Positions 8,585 to 16,531 of a stretch of 16,531 bases of DNA are shown here, piece after piece. The DNA is from Rodentolepis nana (taxonomy: Eukaryota > Platyhelminthes > Cestoda > Cyclophyllidea > Hymenolepididae). The DNA is taken from positions 1 through 16,531 of the forward strand of contig UZAE01014125.1 of the NCBI GenBank assembly GCA_900617975.1. The letters run 5' to 3'. The notes beneath the pieces were generated by a model, which saw only the letters and a program-made list of their open reading frames with translations, made no database searches and was not told where the DNA came from. Position 1 is the first letter of the stretch. The number at the start of each line of letters is the position of its first letter. The translations under genes and the position numbers were made by a program.

Positions 8585-9661
8585 TTATTTTTGCTCCGCT
8601 CTACGAATTGCCATGAGGAATGGATGCGTATCATGGAGATAGATAGGAATCGTTCTCTCAGCATAATAGTCGCTCTTCAACTCAATATTGGCAATCACAT
8701 CTTCTGCCAGATACGCCTTTCCAACTTGAGTTCCACCATCTGCTGAACTATCAACATGAATGAAATGCATATGAAGACGATAAAAGGTAGGTGGATAATG
8801 AAAATAGGCTACTATTTGATCCTGCCTCAAACATTCCTCTCTTCCCTCTTCACCACTGTACTTTTCGACAAGCCTCTTCCTCCCGTCAGCAAGCATCTTC
8901 TTCAACATAGGGAGATGGCAGGCTCGCAAATCCCTCAAGCACATCAACCCAGCATCTCTAGCAAGGGCCAAGGCATGAAGTTCCTTAAGATCCTTTTCAT
9001 CCCAACGATAATCCAAAACAAGTGTAAAACCGAGGCTTGGATCCTCGTCAGTGAATAAAACTCGTTCAACTTCAGCTGTGCCATTGAGGATGTTTTCAAC
9101 CCAACCCAGATCCTTCGGATTGGATTCGAGAAAAGGGAGAACGACACTCTGATAGACCTTCGGTGTCTCTTGCACGATTTGACGATTTGATGAAGAGTAC
9201 TTGGCAAAATGCTGTGGTGCAGCTGGATGAATCACAGTCATGGAGACTTTATTCACACCCTCCAAACCAGTCATTACGGAGGAACGATAGTAGATATCAT
9301 TATTTACAACGTCTTCTACTTTCCATTCAGGGAAATCAACCTGATTTGAAGTCACTGTATCTGGATTCTCTTCAACATAAGTAGCACCGATTTTGGCCGA
9401 ACAAAGAGCTGAAACTTCACTAGGAAAGGGAGACTTTTGCAATATTACAATACCATCTTCTTCCAATGAGTCTTTAAACTTAACGTGAAGGCAAATCGTT
9501 TTGTTACGAGTATCGTTACGGAGCACTCGCAAAATCTGAGTATTGGAGGGAGAGTATGAAGCCGAATTGATTTCAGGAGACTTGGATTCAGAAGTACGAC
9601 GTCTTTTCAGTGGTGAAGCAGAATTATTCGTTTGTTCTTGGGATAAATCCGATGAGCTCAT
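8585..9661 (-). CDS. DCPS: Scavenger mRNA-decapping enzyme DcpS (HIT family), single exon
   Basis: DcpS hydrolyses the cap dinucleotide or capped oligomer left after 3'-5' mRNA decay, giving m7GMP. The protein is 358 residues from the ATG at 9661 (human DcpS is 337). A GTG three codons upstream is not a credible start, and a stop lies just before it. An N-terminal disordered stretch carries a basic NLS-like KRRR near residue 19. Cap-binding residues seem kept: Trp187 and Glu197 (human W175, E185), then Asp217 and Arg219 (human D205, K207). The HIT motif reads R295-L-H297-M-H299-F, so the catalytic central His (human H277) is present but the first His is Arg. The gene starts 11 nt after the Gemin7-like stop codon on the same strand. 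Confidence 0.93.
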   Translation of the reverse strand: MSSSDLSQEQTNNSASPLKRRRTSESKSPEINSASYSPSNTQILRVLRNDTRNKTICLHVKFKDSLEEDGIVILQKSPFPSEVSALCSAKIGATYVEENPDTVTSNQVDFPEWKVEDVVNNDIYYRSSVMTGLEGVNKVSMTVIHPAAPQHFAKYSSSNRQIVQETPKVYQSVVLPFLESNPKDLGWVENILNGTAEVERVLFTDEDPSLGFTLVLDYRWDEKDLKELHALALARDAGLMCLRDLRACHLPMLKKMLADGRKRLVEKYSGEEGREECLRQDQIVAYFHYPPTFYRLHMHFIHVDSSADGGTQVGKAYLAEDVIANIELKSDYYAERTIPIYLHDTHPFLMAIRRAEQK

Positions 9662-9672
9662 TTCGTGCACAA

Positions 9673-9948
9673 TTAGAGGTCACGAAAGTCAATTTCAAGG
9701 GCAATTACGTCTGTTTCACGAACTCGAGTTTTGGGAACAATTCCAATTGGCGTGGTGAGGTTTTTGCAGCAAAGCACACCCTCAGGATAAGAACAGTTAG
9801 CAAGAAGAGGAGCCCAAACTTCCAATTCACAGGACAAGGAATTTTCGAAACTGTGCAGATGTAATTGAGCACAAACGTCACGATTAGTAATGAAGGAAAT
9901 AAGAGAAAGGAAACGTAAGTGAGCCTCCTCACAGTCGTTAAGTTGCAT
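9673..9948 (-). CDS. GEMIN7: Gemin7-like Sm-fold protein (SMN complex)
   Basis: The frame encodes 91 residues. Its C-terminal half has the Gemin7 signature: a strand ending in a Cys pair (C60, C61), then LTTPIGI (64-70, compare LQTPIGV in human Gemin7), about seven polar residues, and the final strand RETDVIALEIDF (77-88, compare RCSDIISYTF). The N-terminal part (about 9-47) fits the helix and first strands of an Sm-like fold. Gemin7 pairs with Gemin6 as an Sm-dimer surrogate in the SMN complex, which loads Sm rings on spliceosomal snRNAs. Human Gemin7 is 131 residues; this one lacks most of the disordered N-terminus. The ATG lies 6 nt after the TM2D1 stop, and the stop lies 11 nt before the DCPS ATG. 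The family match comes from memory of the consensus, not a search. Confidence 0.68.
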   Translation of the reverse strand: MQLNDCEEAHLRFLSLISFITNRDVCAQLHLHSFENSLSCELEVWAPLLANCSYPEGVLCCKNLTTPIGIVPKTRVRETDVIALEIDFRDL

Positions 9949-9953
9949 AAAGA

Positions 9954-9955
9954 CT
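9954..9955 (-). promoter_or_regulatory. Possible trans-splice acceptor for the Gemin7-like gene
   Basis: On the minus strand the TM2D1 stop codon TAA is followed by G, giving GGTCTTTAAG directly before TCTTT and the Gemin7-like ATG. This AG, with its partly pyrimidine-rich lead, is the only well-placed acceptor close upstream. If flatworm spliced-leader trans-splicing is used here, the site would overlap the upstream stop codon. For DCPS the nearest upstream AG is at about 9711-9712, inside the Gemin7-like coding sequence. Both are inferences. Confidence 0.25.
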
Positions 9956-10644
9956 TAAAGACCGTCGTGAATGTAAGATAAAGGAGGATTATAGTAGAGA
10001 TGAGTCAAATTTGAGTGATCAGCCGGATGCAGATTCTAAAATAGAAAGAAGTATGCATGAGCAGACACTATAAAGGGTTCAAAGGAAAATGTGCTCGTAA
10101 ACTTACGTCTGTTACTAACAAAATAAGATCAACTAAGTACCATAAGCCAAGTCCCCCAATTGACCACATTTTAAGCGATCCTAGACGAGGTTTACAAACA
10201 TAAGATGAACAAACCCAAAGCAATGTAACCAAGATAGAATCTGTCCAGCCCAAAAAGGCCTCCGAATATAGAAAGAAGTAAAGCTATCTCATGATTGTAC
10301 CCATTACTAAAGGAGAAAAGCGACAAATTACTATATATTACGTACGTCCATAAACAGGTAACATTCTTGAAAAAGTACTCCACTCCATTTGCTTCTAGCA
10401 AATCGGCACATGAAATGCCAGGAGCAGGATAACATTTAACTAAAAAATGTTTCATTTATCAAAACAGTTTACTTCTAGTGATGCCAGATGGATCAGAACA
10501 AAAAATGGGTTCTTGAGTCAAATTAAAAATATGTGGTTCATCACATTTATACTGCCCAGGAAGAAGATGTGAACACCTAAAACCCGAACCAACGCTTCCA
10601 AAGACCATAATATTAAAACAGAGAAGAACGAATATGACACGCAT
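9955..10644 (-). CDS. TM2D1: TM2 domain-containing protein, TM2D1-like (5 exons)
   Basis: Exons on the minus strand are 10644-10473, 10439-10346, 10306-10215, 10180-10107 and 10035-9955. Introns are 33, 39, 34 and 71 bp, all GT-AG, with phases matching. The 170-residue product (human about 207) has a signal peptide (about 1-21), a luminal Cys region with CSHLLPGQYKC (24-34), TQEPIFC and CYPAPGISC (60-68), then two membrane helices (about 95-118 and 124-143) joined by the family DRF turn (110-112). It ends with a PAD-x-S motif (148-152) matching the family GPADGS. GQYxC and TQEP favour TM2D1 over TM2D2 or TM2D3. TM2D proteins are linked to Notch signalling in Drosophila and to amyloid-beta binding in mammals. 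The frame stays open upstream to 10761, so a longer start is possible, but Met at 10644 gives the better signal peptide. Confidence 0.87.
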
Positions 10645-11828
10645 CAAGAGGAAATGACGAAAACACACCCAAGAAGTACAAAACAGGAGCTCGAATAAGG
10701 AGTGGAAATCTAAATAAAGATGAAACCTGAATAAAACCAATGGACAAACGCAATTATGCATACAGATAGATCAAACAAAATTAAAATTCACTATTAATTG
10801 CTTCTACGTCAAAGCTAAGTATGAATATTTATTTTGGTGAATTTGCTATTTTAACAGCATAAACAGCAAACTTTTCAAAGAAGATTCTTATTTTTCACCT
10901 TCAATGTAAGTCGAAAAGACAAAATATGTTGGGCTTCAACACATATATATGAAATCGTGTTTATCGATTTCATAAAGACTGTTATCTTTTAAAACTATTG
11001 ATATATATTATTTTATATGAAGGAAAATTCACTTTAGTGTCTGACACTCCACTTAATTTTTGGTCAATGCTATCGAGGCATTAAAATTATACATTGTAAC
11101 ATATACTAATTTTATTGTAACGAGCTGTATAATAAATAGGAAGAATGACTCTTTAAAGCACTCATTTAAAAATTAAAATAAGCCAAATTCCTTGAACAAA
11201 ATATATTATCCATAGGTAAAAGAATTTTTATTGGCGTTGTTAACAGTGTGAGACTCTATTGACAAAGTTAAATGTCACATAAAAATGTAACTTTAGTAAG
11301 ATCAATGCACGGTTAATTTTATAGTGATTGAATACATAGGTTGCACAATCGTGCGATGGAATGAAAAATAATATCTGCACTTAGATAAGATGGGGATAAT
11401 ATCCATTTCAGACGCTTAGAATAATTTTGCTCAAACTCTGTTATTCACGATTTGGATGCTATTCATATTGGATAATTAGATTTTAAGATAAATTTAAGAG
11501 AGGGAGTATGAATTGAATTCCACAAAAATTGTGATAGTTTAAAGTTGACATTTTAGAAATGGCAGATTCATTAAATGAAAAATTTTAAGACATCTTTATT
11601 AGTGAGATTCAGCTCAAAATTTAAATGCTTTGTTATATAAGTTGAAATTATTTCAAAATGCGAAAATAGTAATGATTTTTACTGCTCTATATACTAAAGT
11701 GCGAATTTTTAAGCCTATTTTTGCAATAATATAAGTGAAAATCCATTATGTTGGGGAAACAGTTTTGTTTAAGTTACTTAAATTCATTTAAATTGCGAGA
11801 CATTGTTTCGTTTTCACTACCAGGTTGA
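10645..11828. other. AT-rich intergenic region between divergent TM2D1 and RBBP6
   Basis: About 1.2 kb separates two genes transcribed away from each other. It is strongly AT-rich and holds no open frame, RNA gene or repeat that I can support. It must contain both promoters, but no TATA, Inr or CCAAT arrangement stands out. An acceptor-like sequence ending in CTACCAG (11816-11822) lies 6 nt before the RBBP6 ATG and could be a 5' UTR cis- or trans-splice acceptor. Confidence 0.5.
11802..11822 (+). promoter_or_regulatory. Putative splice acceptor just upstream of RBBP6 ATG
   Basis: A T/C-rich run (TTTCGTTTTCACTACCAG) ends in AG at 11822, with GTTGA and then ATG following. This is a good acceptor for a 5' UTR intron or for the flatworm spliced leader. 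No matching exonic donor upstream was identified. A transcript 5' end starting with the leader would decide. Confidence 0.4.
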
Positions 11829-14800
11829 ATGGCTTCAGAGGTGTACTTTAGATTCAAAGCTAGCATCAAGCAGGATACAATTCAGTTTGACGGCTCTGCA
11901 ATTTCTGTTAAGGATTTGAAAAATGCTATAAAAACAAAGTGCTGTTTACGTGCTTCGGATTTTGATTTGAAATTGGAGGATGGCTCCGGAAAGGAATATA
12001 TTAAAGAAAACGAATTGATTCCAAAATATACCAGTATAATCGTCAGACGTGTTCCCAAAGCTAACGGTGAATCTCAGAGGAAAAAACCACTTCAAGTTAC
12101 AGTTAGCCGAGAAAAGAATGTAAGTTAATTTTTTTAATTCTTTTATGAAGTCTTAATTTATCTTACGCCTTTCCTCCATTTTAGTTTGGGAATTCTTCTA
12201 TTACTCACTCAAACGTAAGCCATTTCTTTCATTTTTATCTTTTTAGTCGGCAACAAATTTGGCAGAATCAAATCTTTCTGAAGACGACAAGATCAAAATT
12301 ATGTTCGACAGAACAGCCGAAGGTCTTTCATCAAAATAGTAAGGCTTACTTTTTGAATAACATGGCTTTAGTTATACGGTAAAACCAAAAGCATATGGAG
12401 TTCCTCCACCGCATTACGTTTGCCACAAGTGCAATCAAGAAGGACATTGGATACACGAATGCCCAGGAATTAAGGATTCCCGGGGTAACCTCTTGGATTC
12501 AAAAACTGTCAAACGTCCAACTGGTATTCCTCAGGATTTCTTAGTAAGAGTTGAGCCTGGCACTCCTGGTGCATATTTAGACAAAAATGGACGCTATATG
12601 GTGCCAATTAAGGATGCGTAAGTAGCACATTTCCATAAACTATTTTATGCCACTAGTGAGGCTTATTTGCAAAGTAAAAAGGAAAAGCGTCCTTTCTCTA
12701 TCGAAGAAAATCCTCCCTATGTTCCTCCTGAAAAGCCCGTCCCTTCTGAGGGACTTTTGTGTCCTTTGTGCAAGAATATTTGCAAAGCCGCTGTGCTGGT
12801 GACTTGCTGTGGTACCTCATTCTGCAGTGAGTGCATAACCAATTACTGCTTTGTTGATGGTCATCAGAAATGCCCGAAATGCGGTGAACCAAAGGAAAAA
12901 CTGGAGTCTTCGATAGTTGAAAATACATCCCTACGACGTGCTATTGAAGATTTCTTGCTTATTGATGCTAAACCAGAAATTTCAAATATTCCATCACCTC
13001 CAAAACCAACTGCTGAGGTCAAAGAGAGTGAGGTTAAACCTGAGGTTAGTTTGCATTCTTCTCAAATTTGCTTTTCTTCTAGATTGTCCGCCGAGTGTTA
13101 AAACCAAAACAACAAATCGCGGCAACCTCGATCTCAAATGCTGAAGAGAATGTAGAAGATAAAAATGAAGAAATTGTACAAGAAAAGCGGGAAGAAGGCG
13201 TGAAGGAGAACAAGGAAGATGATAAGCCCAAAGAAACTCCTTCCGAATCTGGTTCTCCGAAACCCTCCCAACCATCCACATCACCTTCCGTTACAGTTAA
13301 ATCTGATTCATCTGTTAATAAACCCTCTGACACCGTTGCTTCTGTTATTTCTAATACAAATAGCTTAGCCAATTTGCCTTGTGGAAATAATTCACTTGGT
13401 GCAGAGAGTGTTATTACGAATTTGTCAAACGTTGCCTCTGTTTATAATGGGGCTCCTTTAGTATTTCCCAGTGAAAATGCTGCCTCTGCTGTATCTCTTG
13501 CTAGCTTGGCAGCATTATCTTCTGTAAGTCAGTCCCAGCCCCCCCTTAATTCCGTTTTTCCCACGAATCAACTTTTGCCCTGGGCTCCGATAGATCAGCT
13601 CTCTCTACTCGGGTGCATTAACCCTAGTGGATTCCCTAATCCTTCACTTAATCCACTATTGGACGCTCGCGGAAAAGTTCTATCAAAGGAGGAATTCTAT
13701 GGGATTCAGAGGAAGTATGCGGAAGAGTCAGAACGAAGGTAAGAAAATTGAGTCCTACCTTCAAGGTTTCGATGGGATTCGCTTGTATTTTAGTTGTACT
13801 TCCTTCTTTGTTGTGACTTTAGAAGACGGCGGTGTAGGGTGGCATCGCCTCGTCATAGACATGATGTTCCAGATGATTACTACGGCAGACATCGAGATGA
13901 TCGAAGAATTCGTAGAAGATCTTCCATAGTAACATCAAGGCGCCATCGTTCACGCAGCGGTTCCGATCGTCGTCATAGAAACAGAGAAAGAAAACGTGAT
14001 GATTATGAGACATGGCTTCGAAAAAAGCGAGAAGCCGCTGCGTTAAAAAATCATCACCGGCCTTCTCCATATAGGCCACGTAGGAATGATTCCCCAATTT
14101 TACCTACTTCAGTTTCCGCTCCCAGACGTGGCTACTCTCGTGAGATTTCACCTCCAGTGGAGCGTACTCGCAGATCCGAGAATAATGTGGATAAATCGCG
14201 TTTAAGAAGGTGGAGTTTTTTTTGAATCCAAATTGATTTGTTTATGAATATTTATTGCTAGTTTAGTTCTTTCTAGTGACCTGATATGAGATTAGATTAT
14301 TCATTCTTAACTAATCTGTGTTGATAATTTAAAACGAATCTAGCATTGTTTAAGGTCATTTTGATCGAATATTTGTCAACCGCAGTTTGTATCGAAGTAA
14401 TTATTTAATAATGAAATGTATTTATGTAAGCTGTAGGGAATCAAAAGTTGCGTTTAACTTCCGTCAAGTAAAGGTTTTTCTTGGACTGTATTGCTTATCA
14501 TTTCAGTTTTTTAGTTAGTAGCGTCTCATCGAGTTCATTTAGAGTTACCTATGACTTCGATTTAGATTTTCATCGATTTTTATGCTTTTGAATTCTGGTT
14601 GGTAATTTTAATTATCTGAAATTTGCATTTATACTTTTTGTTTTGTTCGATTTCAAACTGAAATTTTATTTCCTAAAGTCCATTCCGCGATGGATCACCA
14701 TCAAGACGTTCTCTGGAGGATGTGTCTCCTGTCCATGATGATAGTTCTCGTGCCGAAAATCGCACCAATGTTGAACCTGATACTACTCCTATTCGTTCTC

Positions 14801-15275
14801 CCCGTAAACGCTCAGCTTCACGCGAAGACTCTGTTTCACTATGTGCCTCCATCACTCAGTTATCAAATTCAGATGTTGTGTTGGATGAAAAGACCATGAA
14901 AAAAATCCGTAAAGAGCAGAAGAAGAAAGCCAGACGGGAACGAAAGCTGTAAACGTCTCTTTATGCCGTATCCCTATTAATAACTTGTTCTGAGTTCATT
15001 TATAATTCCGTTCTCATTATAGGGCTCGGAAAGCTGCTCGAGCAGCTAAAAAATCAACATTACCAACGGGTGAAGGCGATGATCACAATTCTCCGTTACC
15101 ACTCAGTCCGTCAAGTTCGAAATCGAAGCATGAAAAAAAGAAAAGGAAACGAAGACACAGACACGAATATAGTGACTCAGATGATGGAGAAAGTGAGTCG
15201 AAGTCAAGTCGAAGGAATCGAAGTAGGTCTAAACGATCTGCTGGCTCAGATGTGGACGAAGAGGACGCTTCATAA
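11829..15275 (+). CDS. RBBP6: RBBP6-like E3 ligase / 3'-end processing factor (9 exons)
   Basis: Exons are 11829-12119, 12185-12214, 12247-12338, 12372-12617, 12657-13044, 13083-13738, 13823-14209, 14679-14948 and 15023-15275. All introns are GT-AG and all phases agree, giving 870 residues. Domains: ubiquitin-like DWNN (1-76); CCHC zinc knuckle C155-C158-H163-C168; the TGIP-containing segment after it; an RBBP6-type RING with double Cys (C255, C258, C270, C271, C276, C279, C292, C295); an acidic then Ser/Pro-rich linker; a conserved LSKEEFY (549-555); an Arg/Ser-rich stretch; and a Lys-rich tail. RBBP6 (yeast Mpe1) joins the cleavage and polyadenylation factor and licenses pre-mRNA cleavage; it is also an E3 ligase. 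Human RBBP6 is about 1,790 residues, so the long vertebrate C-terminus with p53/Rb-binding regions is missing. Five introns are 32-39 bp. Confidence 0.94.
12185..12214 (+). other. RBBP6: 30-nt micro-exon of RBBP6 (exon 2)
   Basis: Ten codons (FGNSSITHSN) lie between a TTTTAG acceptor and a GTAAGC donor, flanked by introns of 65 and 32 bp. It is phase 0 on both sides, so including or skipping it keeps the frame. It falls in the low-complexity linker between DWNN and the zinc knuckle, where a ten-residue change should be tolerated. It may be alternatively spliced. Confidence 0.6.
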
Positions 15276-16338
15276 GCTCCACTTGTTTTCCTCTGCCTAT
15301 ATTTAGTTGTGTACAGTTATATTTTGATTAATATATCATAATAACCGATTTATAATGGTTTTTCTATATCTAGTTGTGTTTTGGTTGAGTTGTTACTTGT
15401 CTGGATCTGTAGAAGATTAAAAGGTTGAAAAAAACATTTGTTCTTCTGGGTTTGCTCATGGGGTTAGTTCTAGGGTCGATTTTTACCTAATATAGTAACA
15501 GAATGAATCTCAAATACTGCTTTACTAATCGATGGCTGAATGACGCTTCTACTGCGGGCAGTAATGTATTTATACTATACAGCTTGACTGGAATGCAGGA
15601 CACCTTCGTCAAGTAAACGGTTGCGTACGACGGTGGAGAATCCTTAGGATCGCTTAACATAAAGCCAAAGTACAAGGAACCTTGGCATGCGATATGGGTG
15701 GAAATTAGGAACCTGTGGATTACTTGAACAGGATTGAGAGAAATCAAATAAGTAGCTTAAAATAATCCTTCAACTATGATTGATGTATTTTTTCAGAAAG
15801 ATTTGACTGGGTTGTGAGTGTAGTAAAGCTATCTAACAATGTCAAGAATCAGTGAATCGATGAGAAGAAATGGGGTGATCGCTGAACGCCATTACACTAT
15901 AGGGTCACCAAATTGTGGGAACTTAATTAACTAGCCCTAGATCTTAGAAACAAGTGCTAGTGTTGGCAACTAAAATTAGCAAGCAACAGTTACAGAATGT
16001 GCTGGCCATGCTGTGCTGAAATTACCGGGATGAGAAGTCGAGAGAATGGGGATGAGAGAGTAGGTAAATGGCAAGACTGTGTCTGCGTTGTGTGTGCGAA
16101 TGGAAATACAAAACAGTTTGCGGAGTCATTTGAACAGTGACGGGCGTGAGAAATGAGGTCTAGACTTGGTGGTTTGAGTAGTCTCTAAGCATTTTAAGAA
16201 TTTCTAATTTCCAGATAAGCTAATGGCTGGTAGGGAGGAAATGGGTTGTAAAGAGTAAGGGAGATTTAACCCAGGGAATTCTAGAAGCATGCCTTCGCTT
16301 AGTCCAGTAAACTATGCGATGCTACTTCCTCAAAAGAT
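15276..16338. other. RBBP6 3' flank, no further gene seen
   Basis: No canonical AATAAA is found soon after the RBBP6 stop; AT-rich candidates such as AATATA lie near 15330-15345. A minus-strand open frame at 15487-15747 (86 codons) has no domain and no splice context and is treated as chance. From about 15,850 the sequence becomes G-rich and resembles intergenic repeat DNA, leading into the inverted repeat copy. Confidence 0.5.
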
Positions 16339-16531
16339 GGGTGAGCGATAGACTTACCTCCACGTGGTGCGCCCTGGGTAATGTATACGCATACGGCAAA
16401 AAGTCTATAAACCTTTAATTGACTTCTGACTTCAAACTATATGTCGTACTCGACTACTTTCACAGTACTCACCTTTCCTTTTTCCCTGCCTTTGTGTCTG
16501 TCTCTTTGAAACACTCTTCTGTCCCCCCCCC
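16339..16531 (-). repeat. Dispersed repeat, copy 3, inverted (truncated by window end)
   Basis: Read on the minus strand it starts at the poly-C run at the window end (poly-G on that strand), followed by GACAGAAGAG. It continues through AGGTGAGTACTGTGAAAGTAG, GAAGTCAGAAGTCAA, GACTTTTTGCCGTA, GTATACATTACCCAGG and CCACGTGGAGG, to CTATCGCTCACCC. The order and spacing are the same as in 7346-7545. Substitutions and small indels are scattered, as expected for independently inserted, ageing copies. The element may continue past the window. Confidence 0.85.

Noticed and set aside
8756..9864. Plus-strand frames across DCPS and the Gemin7-like gene
   Set aside because: They are complementary shadows of well-supported minus-strand genes.
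9705..9932. Second minus-strand frame overlapping the Gemin7-like gene, hydrophobic, 75 codons
   Set aside because: It starts inside the Gemin7-like frame, has no family features, and its hydrophobicity follows from T-rich codons read out of frame.
13079..13372. Minus-strand frames opposite RBBP6 exon 6
   Set aside because: They are antisense to an acidic, low-complexity coding segment that has few stops on either strand.
15487..15747. 86-codon minus-strand open frame after RBBP6
   Set aside because: No recognisable motif, no splice sites or poly(A) signal in place, and length within chance for this composition.
1..16531. CRISPR arrays, bacterial operon signals, tRNA or rRNA genes
   Set aside because: The window is intron-containing animal DNA; no regularly spaced repeats, tRNA cloverleaf or rRNA core was seen.

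Overview
This window is animal nuclear DNA, most likely from a parasitic flatworm (a tapeworm fits best). The reasons are the animal gene families, the AT-rich intergenic DNA, many introns of only 32-39 bp beside introns of 0.5-0.9 kb, a 30-nt micro-exon, and very tight same-strand spacing like that of flatworm spliced-leader polycistrons. The species cannot be fixed from the sequence.

Layout. Positions 1-98 hold a dispersed repeat. RNF14, a RING-between-RING E3 ligase (+, four exons, 1340-4853), follows, with a possible small minus-strand gene (5083-5708) after it. A single-exon four-EF-hand calmodulin-like gene lies at 6471-6953 (-). A gene-poor stretch (6954-8584) holds a second repeat copy. 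Three minus-strand genes are then packed end to end: TM2D1-like (five exons, 9955-10644), a 91-residue Gemin7-like Sm-fold protein (9673-9948) and DCPS, the scavenger decapping enzyme (8585-9661). The gaps between them are 6 and 11 nt. After about 1.2 kb of AT-rich DNA, RBBP6 (+, nine exons, 11829-15275) runs divergently. The window closes with a third, inverted repeat copy (16339-16531).

How the genes relate. Four of the genes act in mRNA biology in known animals: RBBP6 in 3'-end processing, Gemin7 in snRNP assembly, DCPS in cap turnover and RNF14 in clearing stalled ribosomes. Whether they were brought together by selection is unknown. The physically meaningful unit is the TM2D1 / Gemin7-like / DCPS cluster, whose spacing leaves almost no room for separate promoters. 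That suggests one pre-mRNA resolved by trans-splicing.

Exon models were built by hand. Every intron obeys GT-AG, all phases match, and the joined proteins follow the family consensus through the junctions. The main oddities are a RING2 in RNF14 that lacks its second zinc site, an Arg in place of the first His of the DCPS histidine triad, and the cryptic Gemin7-like gene.
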